Shown piece after piece: positions 1 through 8,922 of a stretch of 64,000 bases of DNA. Both the position numbers and the translations under genes were made by a program. The stretch is taken from the NCBI GenBank assembly GCA_045535305.1, contig JAZSLJ010000007.1, forward strand, positions 1 to 64,000. The letters run 5' to 3'. The number at the start of each line of letters is the position of its first letter. Position 1 is the first letter of the stretch. The notes beneath the pieces were generated by a model. It did no database searches. It was not told where the DNA came from and saw only the letters and a list, made by a program, of their open reading frames with translations. The DNA comes from UBA1081 sp045535305 (GTDB lineage Bacteria; Bacillota; Clostridia; Oscillospirales; Acutalibacteraceae).

Positions 1-123
1 GAATTAACAATTTACAATGTATAATGTACAATGAAGGAAAGGGCTTCGCCCTTTAACCCGATTTATATATTATTCAATAATTGTACATTGTAAATTGTAC
101 ATTGTACATTAAATTATTGTTTA
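1..123 (-). repeat. Dispersed palindromic element, copy A (cut by window edge)
   Basis: This is the left-truncated copy of a roughly 137-bp element seen complete at 35763-35899 and 60842-60978. It shows the arm built of TACAATG/ATGTACA units, the central hairpin AAAGGGCTTCGCCCTTT followed by AACCCGATTTATA, the second arm, and the terminal inverted repeat TAAATTATTGTTTA at 110-123. The other terminal repeat would fall just outside the window. The stop codon of the neighbouring GH36 gene (114-116) lies inside the terminal repeat. Confidence 0.85.
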
Positions 124-2252
124 TCTTCTTCAATCAGCACAAGCTCCGATGACAATGATGACGGAAGATATATATTGATTCCGTTCTGTTTAAGTTCTCT
201 GCCCGAAATAACAAATGAGCATCTGTCATTATCAAGAGTAACCTTATACTGCATTGAAATGTCCACGCCTTTTGGTTTTACGCAGATTTCAGTTTCACCT
301 GAGCCGTTGAGGGCAAATACACCCACAACTCCCCTGTCCTTTTCGGGTGATGCAAGCTCAATAACGCAAGCATTTTTATCACATTCGGGTGTATGATGAT
401 AAATCTTTGATGTTGCGAGAATCGGCCTTATAAAGCTCTTATACACATCTACGGAATGACGGACAAATTCCATCTGCTGAGCATTTATTTCTGCCCCAAC
501 GGGCGCAATTACATTCAATGACATATGTGTAAGCATTGTATTACGCATATGCAAATCAAGTGAGCCGAAAACGTGGCAGTTCATACCTGCAAAGAGTCTG
601 TCAACATGCTCGGGCGGAAGTGCCATCGTCATGCCGTTTGTGATTGTAACCGAATAGGGTGCACATTGACAGTCCGAAACCCACGTATGATGAAATGCTT
701 TCATAAGCCCCAAATCACATCTGCCGCCACCGCCTGCACAGTTTTCAAAAATCACATCGGGGAAACGCTTTTTAAGGCTCATATACATCTTATTAACTGC
801 ATTGAAATGAGCCAAGGACAGACATTCTTTAACACCTGTGCCCCTGTCCTTCATATTAAAATAATCACGGTATGAGGTATTGTAATCCACACGAAGAAGC
901 TCCATTTTACATTCTTCAATCAGCCTTGCAAGCTCGTTTTCTGCCCACTGTGCTGCTTCAGGATTTGTAAAATCAATAAATCTTTCGTTTTTTTCGCCGT
1001 AGATGTTACAGGCTCTCCAATCGGGTTTGCTTTTGTATGGGTCGCAAAGCCTGCCAAGGCTTTCAATATCAACCCACAAGCCGAATTTCATACCCTGTTT
1101 ATGGCAATAGTCTGCAATCTCGGTAATGCCTTTGGGATAGCGGTCGGAATTGGGAACATTCACACCGTTAAAGTCGCCCCATTCCATTTCGCGGTGGGGA
1201 GGACACTCCCAGCCTGCATCAACTATAAACAGTTCGCCGCCCATAGCTTTGAATTGGTCAATAAAATTTTTGCTTGTTTCAACGCTCATATCGTGCTCTG
1301 CACCCATACCGCAACCGATAAGGTCATTGGAAGAATCAATAAGAGGGTCGTTAAGCACCGATTTTCTTATATGAGAATGCATCTGATTGACAGCTTCGTC
1401 AAAATCGCCGTGAGTAAGACCTATATGTACTTCAGGAGTAATAAAGCTCTCACCGGCATTGATAATATACATAGGTTTATGGGCAGTTATTTCCGCTTTG
1501 AAGGCCAGGTTTGTATCACTTTTGCCCTCGTGTGCGTTATAATCTGTTGTAAAACGGCAGCCTGCACTCCAGCCTATCTGAGCAAACCATATTTTACCCA
1601 TAACATTATTACGGATAAAAAACAGCGGATGACGGAATCTGTCGCGGTTAAAGCGTGTATCAACACTTGTTGTTTCACGGTGCAGAGGATGCCATTTGAA
1701 CTCGCCCTCTCTTGCCCAGCGGTCGTCGTCAAAATAGCCTATGGAATAGTACTCATCAACACTCATATCTGTACGGAGTTTATCTCTCTCCATTGTTTCC
1801 ACACCGCCTGAAATAAGGCTCAATCGGCTTAAATTCATGGATTTATCTGACAGATTCTCAATTTCAATATAGCGTGTGAACATCTGTGTGCCGTCAAGCA
1901 GAGTATGAAGCTTTATGCGTACAGGCTTGATTTTGCTGTTTAAAACAAGAGTTGATTTTTCACATGATTCGCTTTTTTCTGTAATAAAATCAACAAATTC
2001 AAGAGCATAATCAATGCTCTGCCCATCAAGCTCAATGTTAAAGACAGATGTTTCGGTAAAATCCCTTTTATCAAGACGGGTGGGGCAATTTGTAAGCACA
2101 TTCAGCGGATAACCTGCACCGTTCCAGCCGGCAGCCATCAGCACACCGCCCGTAAGCATCTCCTCATAAACCATATTGCCGCTTCTGTAACAGAATACGG
2201 GGTTTTCACCTGCTTGATAAAAAACATCCGCAAAAGAATTATCAATCATCAT
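114..2252 (-). CDS. GH36-type alpha-galactosidase
   Basis: Probable cytoplasmic alpha-galactosidase of glycoside hydrolase family 36, releasing terminal alpha-galactose from oligosaccharides. About 712 residues, the usual family size. Seen: an N-terminal beta-sandwich region, then the barrel with FGLWVDIESLG, LLRVDYN (the Asp near residue 453 is the expected nucleophile), the family hallmark ENCAGGGGRCDLGLM, and WVSDCQ (the Asp near 525 is the expected acid/base). The start is placed at one of two adjacent ATGs (2252 or 2249), so the gene overlaps the stop of the upstream GH2 gene by a few bases; a longer frame to 2363 would overlap that gene by 120 bp and is not favoured. It forms a two-gene operon with the GH2 enzyme. 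No signal peptide is seen. The last residues (Lys-Gln-stop) are encoded by the end of the dispersed repeat. Substrate specificity is inferred from the family only. Confidence 0.88.
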   Translation of the reverse strand: MMIDNSFADVFYQAGENPVFCYRSGNMVYEEMLTGGVLMAAGWNGAGYPLNVLTNCPTRLDKRDFTETSVFNIELDGQSIDYALEFVDFITEKSESCEKSTLVLNSKIKPVRIKLHTLLDGTQMFTRYIEIENLSDKSMNLSRLSLISGGVETMERDKLRTDMSVDEYYSIGYFDDDRWAREGEFKWHPLHRETTSVDTRFNRDRFRHPLFFIRNNVMGKIWFAQIGWSAGCRFTTDYNAHEGKSDTNLAFKAEITAHKPMYIINAGESFITPEVHIGLTHGDFDEAVNQMHSHIRKSVLNDPLIDSSNDLIGCGMGAEHDMSVETSKNFIDQFKAMGGELFIVDAGWECPPHREMEWGDFNGVNVPNSDRYPKGITEIADYCHKQGMKFGLWVDIESLGRLCDPYKSKPDWRACNIYGEKNERFIDFTNPEAAQWAENELARLIEECKMELLRVDYNTSYRDYFNMKDRGTGVKECLSLAHFNAVNKMYMSLKKRFPDVIFENCAGGGGRCDLGLMKAFHHTWVSDCQCAPYSVTITNGMTMALPPEHVDRLFAGMNCHVFGSLDLHMRNTMLTHMSLNVIAPVGAEINAQQMEFVRHSVDVYKSFIRPILATSKIYHHTPECDKNACVIELASPEKDRGVVGVFALNGSGETEICVKPKGVDISMQYKVTLDNDRCSFVISGRELKQNGINIYLPSSLSSELVLIEEDKQ

Positions 2253-4008
2253 TTTCCACTTTCGCTTTCTGCAAATTACATTCACGGATTGCCATTCTGC
2301 CTTTTTCGGAGAATTTATGATTCCTGTAATAGTCAACAAGTCCGTTCTGCTCCTGCTCAACATCTGTAAGCTGTGTATAGCACATACCCATACAGTCGCT
2401 CTGCATCAAGGCGTTTGTATCGGAAATATAGTGAGCAACAAAATCTTCCTCACTTGTTTCTTTGACATAGCCCCAGCTTTTGCTGTCGTCATTATTATAT
2501 GATATGCCGCCGTATTCGGAACAGAAAATAGGCCGACCTTTAAGCTGCTTTTTGGTGAGCAGCTCTCTCTTTTTAGTTTTGTTGAGAATAACAAGCTGTC
2601 TTTCCTCTATTGTGCCGTTTTTATGGTCATGCACGTGAGCAATAAGCTCCTCGGCGGTGTGGGAGTAATCGTGGTAATCGTCAATATCAGTTGCGTAATG
2701 GAATCCGCCGCTTGAACCGATTACAGGTCTTGTTTTATCGTATTCCTTTGTCATGGAGTAAATAGCTTTTTGAGTTTTTGCATCGCAATACACAAAGCCT
2801 GTCCATGTTTCGTTAAGAGGGCACCAGCCTATAATTGCAGGATGATTATAATCCCTTACAATGACCTCTTTCCATTCGGGAAGGAAATTTTTAGGGCCTT
2901 GGGGATTATTTTTTGCATCAAGACAGCATCCCCAGTTAGGGAATTCACCCCAGATAAGGTAGCCTTTAATATCCGCAAAATAGAGGTAATAATCTTCAAA
3001 AACCTTTTCGTGCGGTCTTGCGCCGTTAAAGCCGAAATCTATTGCAATATCAATATCTTTCTCTATTTCCTCTACTGTGGGGAATGTATAAATTCCATCG
3101 GGATGGAAGCCCTGGTCAAGAATCTGACGCAGAAATACGGATTTACCGTTGAGAAGAAATTTGCCGTCGCGAAGCTCAACAGTTCTGAAGCCTGTGTAAG
3201 TTTTTGCACTGTCGCAAACAACGCCGTCTTTTTCAACCGTAAGCACTATGTCATAAATTTCGGGTTTAAAAACATCCCAGAGATGCAATTCATCATCTGT
3301 TTGAGCAATCATTTTAAATCTGCCGTTCTTTGCCTCGGTCTGACAAGTGAACACAGGTTCACCCTTGTATGTAACCTTTGCAGATACGATAATACCCTTT
3401 GATTTATCGTTGACACTGCCTTCAAAAAGTATGCTTTTACTGTTTACATCCGCAGTAATTTTACGCTCTTTTATGTAAGCTTTGCCTGTAAATTCAAGCC
3501 ATACAGTCTGCCATATGCCCGTTGTTCTTGTATAATGACAGCCGTGGCTTTCAGGTTTGCTTGACTGCTTACCCTTGGGAATGGATATATCCTTAGCATC
3601 ATCTTTTACGTTAAGAAGAAGCACATTTTCACCCTCGGTAAGATATTCAGTTATATCAAACGCAAATGAAGCATAACCGCCCTTGTGATAGCCTGCCTTT
3701 TTGCCGTTGACATAAAGAGTGCACTCATAATCAACTGCACCGAAATTTATAACAACGCATCCGTTTAACTGCTCGGATGTAATTTCAACAGTTCTTCTGT
3801 ACCAAAGATTATACATAAAATCTGTATTGCCGATACCTGATAATTTACTTTCGGGGCAGAAAGGTACTGTAATTTTGCTGTCAAGCTGAACATCATCGGC
3901 AAGATAGTCTTTATTTTTACCGTCTGCTATTTCAAAATCCCACTCGCCGTTAAGGTTGAGCCAGTTTTCACGGGCAAATGAGGGACGGGGATATTCACTT
4001 CTGTACAT
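2242..4008 (-). CDS. GH2 beta-glycosidase (beta-galactosidase/beta-glucuronidase-like)
   Basis: Glycoside hydrolase family 2 enzyme of 588 residues. The N-terminus has the sugar-binding jelly-roll signature (WLNLNGEWDFEI, WYRRTVEI), a middle immunoglobulin-like domain follows, then the TIM barrel. IIGWCPLNETWTG carries the expected acid/base Glu (near residue 397) and FCSEYGG the expected nucleophile Glu (near 496). The length fits the short GH2 group rather than LacZ (about 1000 residues). There is no signal peptide, so it probably acts in the cytoplasm on imported oligosaccharides together with the following GH36 enzyme. The start ATG has GGAAGTG upstream. Whether it prefers beta-galactosides, glucuronides or mannosides cannot be told from sequence alone. 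Confidence 0.88.
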   Translation of the reverse strand: MYRSEYPRPSFARENWLNLNGEWDFEIADGKNKDYLADDVQLDSKITVPFCPESKLSGIGNTDFMYNLWYRRTVEITSEQLNGCVVINFGAVDYECTLYVNGKKAGYHKGGYASFAFDITEYLTEGENVLLLNVKDDAKDISIPKGKQSSKPESHGCHYTRTTGIWQTVWLEFTGKAYIKERKITADVNSKSILFEGSVNDKSKGIIVSAKVTYKGEPVFTCQTEAKNGRFKMIAQTDDELHLWDVFKPEIYDIVLTVEKDGVVCDSAKTYTGFRTVELRDGKFLLNGKSVFLRQILDQGFHPDGIYTFPTVEEIEKDIDIAIDFGFNGARPHEKVFEDYYLYFADIKGYLIWGEFPNWGCCLDAKNNPQGPKNFLPEWKEVIVRDYNHPAIIGWCPLNETWTGFVYCDAKTQKAIYSMTKEYDKTRPVIGSSGGFHYATDIDDYHDYSHTAEELIAHVHDHKNGTIEERQLVILNKTKKRELLTKKQLKGRPIFCSEYGGISYNNDDSKSWGYVKETSEEDFVAHYISDTNALMQSDCMGMCYTQLTDVEQEQNGLVDYYRNHKFSEKGRMAIRECNLQKAKVENDD

Positions 4009-4164
4009 ATAATCACTTCCGGATTTTTTTATTTTATTTTATCATACAACCGATATGTTTTCAATACAAACAAAGTTATAGTTTTTATATTATTGAAATT
4101 TTTTACACAAAGTGATATATTATAAATGCAATATTTTTATTTTCTGTCAAAGGAGCAAATGCCA

Positions 4165-4929
4165 ATGAAAGTATTATTGATTTTAGTGGACGGTATGCGT
4201 CCCGATTCGTTATCGAATATTAAAAAGGCACAAAAGGTTATCGGTGAATCTTCATATACACTCTGCGGTGAAACTGTATATCCTTCGGTTACACTCCCCT
4301 GTCATATTTCCCTTTTTCACAGCGTTACACCGCAAAGACACGGCACAACAACAAACACCTATGTTCCGCAGGTAAGACCAATCAGAGGCTTATGCGAGGT
4401 TTTGAAGCAGGCAGATAAAAAGTGTGCTATTTTTTATAATTGGGAAGAATTGCGTGATGTTTCAAGGCCCAATTCCCTTGCACATTCCTGTTTTTATGCA
4501 GGCAGAAGAATCGGATATAAAGAAGCCGGCGAGGTACTCACCGACGAACTGATAAAATATCTTAAAAAATATGATACGGATTTTACATTCCTGTATTTCG
4601 GCGATCCCGACATGGCTGGTCATAACCACGGTTGGATGACCGATGAATATATGAAAGCTATATACAGCAGTTGGGACAACATCGAGAAGATTATGGCAGA
4701 GCTTGGAGATGAATATACTTATATCATAACGGCAGATCACGGCGGGCATGACAGAACACACGGAAGTGATATGCCCGAAGATATGATTATTCCCGTAATC
4801 ATCAACGGTAAAGACTTTGAAGCGGGAAAAGAGCTTTCAGATGTAAATATCATTGATATTGCACCCACTGTTACAAAGCTTTTGGGCGTTGCACCTGACA
4901 GCGATTGGGAAGGTACACCTATAAATTAA
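4165..4929 (+). CDS. Type I phosphodiesterase / nucleotide pyrophosphatase-like protein
   Basis: Alkaline-phosphatase-superfamily hydrolase of 254 residues. Metal ligands and nucleophile are visible: LVDGMRPDS (metal-binding Asp), YPSVTLPCH (probable Thr nucleophile), FGDPDMAGHNHGW and TADHGGHDRTHG (Asp/His metal ligands). The family cleaves phosphodiester or phosphonate bonds in nucleotides, phospholipids or glycerophosphodiesters. The start is ATG 4165, nine bases after AGGAG at 4151-4155; ATG 4159 is too close to that site and the longer frame from 4126 lacks one. No signal peptide, so probably cytoplasmic. It is a single-gene unit divergent from the GH2/GH36 operon and ends just before a bidirectional terminator. 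The substrate is unknown. Confidence 0.8.
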   Translation: MKVLLILVDGMRPDSLSNIKKAQKVIGESSYTLCGETVYPSVTLPCHISLFHSVTPQRHGTTTNTYVPQVRPIRGLCEVLKQADKKCAIFYNWEELRDVSRPNSLAHSCFYAGRRIGYKEAGEVLTDELIKYLKKYDTDFTFLYFGDPDMAGHNHGWMTDEYMKAIYSSWDNIEKIMAELGDEYTYIITADHGGHDRTHGSDMPEDMIIPVIINGKDFEAGKELSDVNIIDIAPTVTKLLGVAPDSDWEGTPIN

Positions 4930-4958
4930 CAGAAAAAAATCAATATTAACGCAAAAAA

Positions 4959-4988
4959 AAGTCGGCCCCGAGGGACCGACGATTTTTT
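4959..4988. terminator. Bidirectional terminator
   Basis: Inverted repeat GTCGGCCCC/GGACCGAC at 4961-4980, flanked by A8 on the left and T7 on the right. It can serve the phosphodiesterase gene (plus) and the 48-residue gene (minus). The stem is more complete on the minus strand, where one mismatch becomes a G-U pair. Confidence 0.8.
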
Positions 4989-4995
4989 TAATTAA

Positions 4996-5142
4996 TTAAG
5001 CGAGAAATTCATCAACCTGTGACTGATACTCTTCGGGGAGCATGTTGTAAAGATCGCTAACGAATTCATCAAGAAGACCGAACTTGTTAAGAGCAATTAC
5101 AATCTTGATGATGAGAACAAGAAGCTTAATAAGAAATACCAT
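4996..5142 (-). CDS. Small membrane-associated peptide, 48 residues, unknown function
   Basis: Short gene with every part of an independent transcription unit. It starts at ATG 5142 with AAGGAGGAAA at ideal spacing, a promoter lies at 5179-5207 and a terminator at 4959-4988. The predicted peptide begins with about 18 hydrophobic residues (MVFLIKLLVLIIKIVIAL), then NKFGLLDEF and an acidic tail ending QVDEFLA. It could be a single-pass membrane peptide or an amphipathic helix. I do not recognise the family. It does not look like the holin-like toxins found elsewhere in the window: it has a long acidic tail, no antisense RNA promoter and no SD-sequestering stem. It lies between the PI-PLC-like gene and the phosphodiesterase. 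Confidence 0.7.
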   Translation of the reverse strand: MVFLIKLLVLIIKIVIALNKFGLLDEFVSDLYNMLPEEYQSQVDEFLA

Positions 5143-5178
5143 TGAAATTTTCCTCCTTATCATTAATTTTGTATTTTA

Positions 5179-5207
5179 ATCTTACAATATTTAGTTTTGA
5201 TAGTCAA
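5179..5207 (-). promoter_or_regulatory. Promoter of the 48-residue gene
   Basis: On the minus strand, TTGACT (5202-5207), 17-bp spacer, TAAGAT (5179-5184). The start of transcription would be near 5172, about 30 nt before the ATG. Confidence 0.6.
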
Positions 5208-5274
5208 GTGAATACCCAAAAGTTAACAAACCGTTAAAATTATTACAATCTTGTCGCAAAGTTTTGCGAATTTG

Positions 5275-6171
5275 TTAACAAACATCACTATTGGTTGCAA
5301 TAATTCTTTGACAATGCAATGCGGATATAAAATCCATTGAAATAATGCCGTAAACTCTGCCCTTGCAAAAATCAAAATCCATAAGTTTTTTGTTAATTAT
5401 TTTTGCATTGATATAAGGACATTTAAGCCCTGTACAGCTTGTTAAACACAGGTTGAAATTATCGCAATCAAGGGGTTGCTCAAGAAATCTTTTAACAGTT
5501 CCCCATTTTTTTCTGCCCTCAACCTTATAGGAATCCTGCACAAAGATTTTAGCATAGCTTTCACCTGTTTCAAGTGAACGGATATCACCCGTTTTCCAAT
5601 CATCAACAAATCTTGAACCTATATACGGTGTACGGAAATCAATACCGGAATTTGTATCGTTAAAAATTGTATTATTAGTATCTACACTACGCAGAAGAAC
5701 GATTTTACCTCTTACCTCACCCAACAGGGGAATTCTGTTTTCAAGATACCATAATTGCGGATTGGTTTGTATGTACCGTGAATAAAACTCGCTGAAAAAG
5801 TCCTTTGATCCTGTTGTATCGCGAAGCATAAAAAGTACGGTTTCGCTCGGATTGCTTTTTACAAACTCAACACAATCGGCAACAACGTCATCAGCTGTAA
5901 GATTTGCGGCAAACAAACATCTGCCTTTTTTACATCTTGCAATTCCGTGCATTGCTTTGAAAACACCGTTCACCAGACTGAATCTGAAATCAAAAAACCT
6001 TACACCCGCATTAAGCTGCCCTGCAACTGTCAACGACTGTGTTTTGCTTATAAGGGAAAATGTTGCATAACAGGCGGTGCTGTCATGTGTGCCGGGCATA
6101 TTGATCTGAGTAAGCTTCAATCCGTCGGACAAAGCTGACATCCAGCAATTCAAATTGATTTTACCGTTCAT
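5275..6171 (-). CDS. PI-PLC X-domain phosphodiesterase
   Basis: Phosphatidylinositol-specific phospholipase C X-domain protein of 298 residues, close to the size of bacterial PI-PLCs. The first catalytic His is in MPGTHDS (near residue 28) and the second in KAMHGIA (near 75); VRFFDFRFS matches the conserved Arg-x-x-Asp-x-Arg strand of the fold. The family cleaves phosphatidylinositol or related inositol-phosphate diesters. No secretion signal is visible, unlike the secreted Bacillus and Listeria enzymes, so an intracellular diester or another export route must be considered. It follows the GPH symporter gene by 24 bp with no clear ribosome binding site of its own, which suggests co-transcription. 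The pairing raises the possibility that the symporter imports an inositol- or glycerol-phosphodiester or its product; this is inference. Confidence 0.8.
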   Translation of the reverse strand: MNGKINLNCWMSALSDGLKLTQINMPGTHDSTACYATFSLISKTQSLTVAGQLNAGVRFFDFRFSLVNGVFKAMHGIARCKKGRCLFAANLTADDVVADCVEFVKSNPSETVLFMLRDTTGSKDFFSEFYSRYIQTNPQLWYLENRIPLLGEVRGKIVLLRSVDTNNTIFNDTNSGIDFRTPYIGSRFVDDWKTGDIRSLETGESYAKIFVQDSYKVEGRKKWGTVKRFLEQPLDCDNFNLCLTSCTGLKCPYINAKIINKKLMDFDFCKGRVYGIISMDFISALHCQRIIATNSDVC

Positions 6172-6195
6172 ATTTAATATTTAAAACTTTAAAAA

Positions 6196-7659
6196 TCAAG
6201 CTGTTTCATTTACGTTTTCTTCTGCACCGCTTATAACCTTACGCTTTTCGGTAAGTGCTGCGTGAACTCTGTCTTTTTCCTTACCCCAGAGCTTGTAACG
6301 GAAGAAGGGTACGCCAGCAAGGAACATCATTATACCGTGAACAACCGTATAGAAGAACAGAAGAAGGATTTTTGTTTCAAGTGTCTGTGCAGTGCCGTCG
6401 CCGAGTCCCTGCTGATACTGGATAATTGAGCTGTTACCGTAAAGAATGAAAGGTACAACACCGCTTGCGATTGCACCGCTGACCGTTCCGCCAATACCGA
6501 TAATAAAGTCAAGACCTGCATCAAGTCTTTTGCCTGTTTCAAGCTCGATATCATCAAGAATATCAGCCTTGAACATATTGGGAAGAAGATTGGATGCACC
6601 GAACTGCAAACCTGTAAGGAACAGACAAGCTACAAAAATAACATTAAGCCATGAAAGATGTGTATTGTTAAGGTAAATATATCCTACACCGAAGGCAATA
6701 CAGTTGACTACTACGGAATATGCGCCTGACGCAATATACAACACACGGCTGTTGAACTTTTTAAGAAGAGCGTTGATAATAAGCATACCAACCATTGTAC
6801 CTATACCTACAGGCAGAGCAAAAATAAGTGTTTTACTTGATGAGCCTAACATTGCAGCAGCGATGAAGGGCTGCATAAAGGTTGCGATACCTCTGAAGCC
6901 TTTAAGAAATTCAGAAAAGAGTACAACTCTTGCGTGCTTGTTTTTAATAACATCAGCAAAACCTTCAAGAGGATTTTTCTTCTCCTGCTTATAGGGAATA
7001 CGCTCTTTGATTACGCTCATTGCAAGAAGCATTGTAACCGTACCTACCACACTGCAAAGCACAGCAGAAAGGAAGTAGTTGAGTGCGTTATCTTCATATC
7101 CCTTTACAGCCTTGATAATAAGACCCATAACAAGAACAACTACAAGCGGAGCAGAATTACCTACTGCACTGGAAATACTTCTGAAAGAAAGAATTTTTTC
7201 TCTTTCTTTACTGTTGGGGGACATAACAACGGCAACCATATTGATTGTATTACCAAAATAGAAGCAAAGACCCTGAATAATTGCAAGAGCACATATGTAC
7301 ACAAGAAGAACTGTGGGATTGTTTGCAATAAAATCGGGAATAAAGAAAATCAAAGATGTAACTACGCCGCAGGGAATTGCAAAAATAAGCCCCAAAGGCT
7401 TGAATTTACTGCCGTTCTTTACCTTTTTGTTGTCAAGAATCATTGCATAAACAAAGCTTAACACAAAGCCCGCTATACTTGTAAATACGTTGAAAAATGA
7501 CATTGAACCTTCGGGTACCTGAAGAATATCAACAAGATATGCTTTTCTGTACTCGTTTATCATACCTGTCATCATGGTATAGAAAAAAACGGCTACAAGA
7601 TAAAGCACCCATTCTTTCGTTTTAAGATATTTTTTTTCTTCGGTTGCAGGATTACTCAT
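6196..7659 (-). CDS. GPH/MFS-type sugar:cation symporter
   Basis: Integral membrane transporter of 487 residues with about 12 hydrophobic segments, of the glycoside-pentoside-hexuronide family within the major facilitator superfamily. Signatures seen: an N-terminal segment running into EYRKAYLVDIL, SFRSISSAVGNSAPL, and NMFKADILDDIELETGKR, which corresponds to the family's Asp-Ile-x-Asp-x-x-Glu-x-x-Thr-Gly-x-Arg motif. The start is ATG 7659 after AGGAGGGG at good spacing; the TTG six bases upstream is too close to that site. First gene of an operon with the PI-PLC-like gene. A divergent WYL regulator begins 200 bp away and is a likely controller. The substrate is not deducible. Confidence 0.85.
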   Translation of the reverse strand: MSNPATEEKKYLKTKEWVLYLVAVFFYTMMTGMINEYRKAYLVDILQVPEGSMSFFNVFTSIAGFVLSFVYAMILDNKKVKNGSKFKPLGLIFAIPCGVVTSLIFFIPDFIANNPTVLLVYICALAIIQGLCFYFGNTINMVAVVMSPNSKEREKILSFRSISSAVGNSAPLVVVLVMGLIIKAVKGYEDNALNYFLSAVLCSVVGTVTMLLAMSVIKERIPYKQEKKNPLEGFADVIKNKHARVVLFSEFLKGFRGIATFMQPFIAAAMLGSSSKTLIFALPVGIGTMVGMLIINALLKKFNSRVLYIASGAYSVVVNCIAFGVGYIYLNNTHLSWLNVIFVACLFLTGLQFGASNLLPNMFKADILDDIELETGKRLDAGLDFIIGIGGTVSGAIASGVVPFILYGNSSIIQYQQGLGDGTAQTLETKILLLFFYTVVHGIMMFLAGVPFFRYKLWGKEKDRVHAALTEKRKVISGAEENVNETA

Positions 7660-7720
7660 CTGCAAACCCCTCCTTTTTGCAGTTTGTACAAAAAAAATAC
7701 AAGCTTATTTCTATTTATGT

Positions 7721-7749
7721 ATTATAACATCTGTATAATAATAAATCAA
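7721..7749 (-). promoter_or_regulatory. Promoter of the GPH symporter operon
   Basis: Minus-strand TTGATT (7744-7749), 17-bp spacer, TATAAT (7721-7726). The rest of the AT-rich intergenic region to 7859 must hold the divergent WYL-gene promoter; TATAAT-like boxes are present near 7820-7830. Confidence 0.6.
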
Positions 7750-7859
7750 TAAATTTTTCATCATTAATTATTATATTTTTTATTATTGCTTTAATATCCC
7801 GAATATGGTATATTTATTATAATATAATTAGTCTGCACAAATAAAAGGAGTTGAATTTT

Positions 7860-8849
7860 ATGCCAAAATCAATTAACCAGAAACTTAAGCTTTTATACAT
7901 AGCAGATTATCTTAAACTCAAATCCGATGAAAATCATCCCATTTCCGCAGATGAGCTTCGCAATATGCTTGCAAATCAGGGAATTGACGCCGAAAGAAAG
8001 AGCATATACGCCGATATTGATGCATTACGTCAATTCGGAATGGATATAGAAACAACACGCGGCAGAAACGGCGGTATTGTACTTTTATCAAAGGATTTTG
8101 AACTTACCGAGCTTAAACTGCTTGTTGATGCTGTGCAGTCATCAAGATTCATAACCGAGAAAAAGAGTTATGCACTCATAAAAAAAATAAGCTCACTTTC
8201 AAGTGAATACGACCGTAAGGAACTGCAGAGATTTGTTTACATCTCCAACCGAATCAAAACAGAAAACGAATCGATATATTACAGCACGGATAACATTTAC
8301 AGGGCAATAAATGACGACAGACAGATTTCTTTTTATTATTTTAACTACGGTGCTGACTATAAGAAAAAATATCACAACAACAAAACGCCCATAACCGTCA
8401 GTCCCTTTGCATTACAGTTTGACAGCGACAGGTACTATATGATTGCATTTGATTCCAATGCAGGCATTATCAAGCATTACCGTGTTGATAAAATGGAAAA
8501 TGTTAAAATTCTTGAAGAAGCACGCGACGGCAAAGGCAATTTCAGAGATTTTGACCTTGCAAAATACGCAAATGCAACCATAACTATGTTCGGCGGCGAC
8601 ATTGAAACCGTTACACTTGAATGTCCCGATGAATTTGCAGGTGCAATTATTGATAAATTCGGCAAAAAATGCAGATTTATCCCGAAAGAAAACGGAGAAT
8701 ACTCCGTAAGAGTAAATGCCGCACTGTCCCCTACCCTGTACTCCTGGGTGTTCACTTTCGGCGGAAAAATAAAAATAACCGCTCCGCCAAGAGCAGTTGA
8801 TGAATATAAGCAGCAATTAACAGACTCATTGAAAAGCTGTGAAAATTAA
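7860..8849 (+). CDS. WYL-domain transcriptional regulator
   Basis: DNA-binding regulator of 329 residues. An N-terminal DeoR/HTH_11-type winged helix occupies about residues 1-65 (KLKLLYIADYLKL, then RKSIYADIDALRQFG). A WYL domain follows at about 140-225 (RQISFYYFNYG, VSPFALQFDSDRYYMIAF, HYRVDKMENV) and then a C-terminal WCX-like extension. WYL proteins sense ligands such as nucleotides or nucleic acids. The start is ATG 7860 with AAAGGAG ten bases upstream; a TTG at 7851 abuts that site and is rejected. It is divergently arranged with the symporter/PI-PLC operon, its likely target. It ends at a strong terminator. Confidence 0.88.
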   Translation: MPKSINQKLKLLYIADYLKLKSDENHPISADELRNMLANQGIDAERKSIYADIDALRQFGMDIETTRGRNGGIVLLSKDFELTELKLLVDAVQSSRFITEKKSYALIKKISSLSSEYDRKELQRFVYISNRIKTENESIYYSTDNIYRAINDDRQISFYYFNYGADYKKKYHNNKTPITVSPFALQFDSDRYYMIAFDSNAGIIKHYRVDKMENVKILEEARDGKGNFRDFDLAKYANATITMFGGDIETVTLECPDEFAGAIIDKFGKKCRFIPKENGEYSVRVNAALSPTLYSWVFTFGGKIKITAPPRAVDEYKQQLTDSLKSCEN

Positions 8850-8854
8850 AAATT

Positions 8855-8895
8855 AAGGAGATGTAAAAAAACTCGTTTTTTTACATCTCCTTTTT
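8855..8895 (+). terminator. Strong rho-independent terminator
   Basis: A perfect 17-bp stem (AAGGAGATGTAAAAAAA and its complement) with loop CTCG, ending in T5, directly after the WYL gene stop codon. Confidence 0.9.
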
Positions 8896-8922
8896 AGGGG
8901 TTAGGAAAAAATGCGCAGAATG

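Noticed and set aside
1101..1811. 236-codon open frame antisense to the GH36 gene
   Set aside because: Lies opposite the conserved GH36 barrel motifs; no independent support.
4996..5142. Third type I toxin
   Set aside because: No convergent RNA promoter, no SD-masking stem, and a long acidic C-terminus; it looks like an ordinary small gene.
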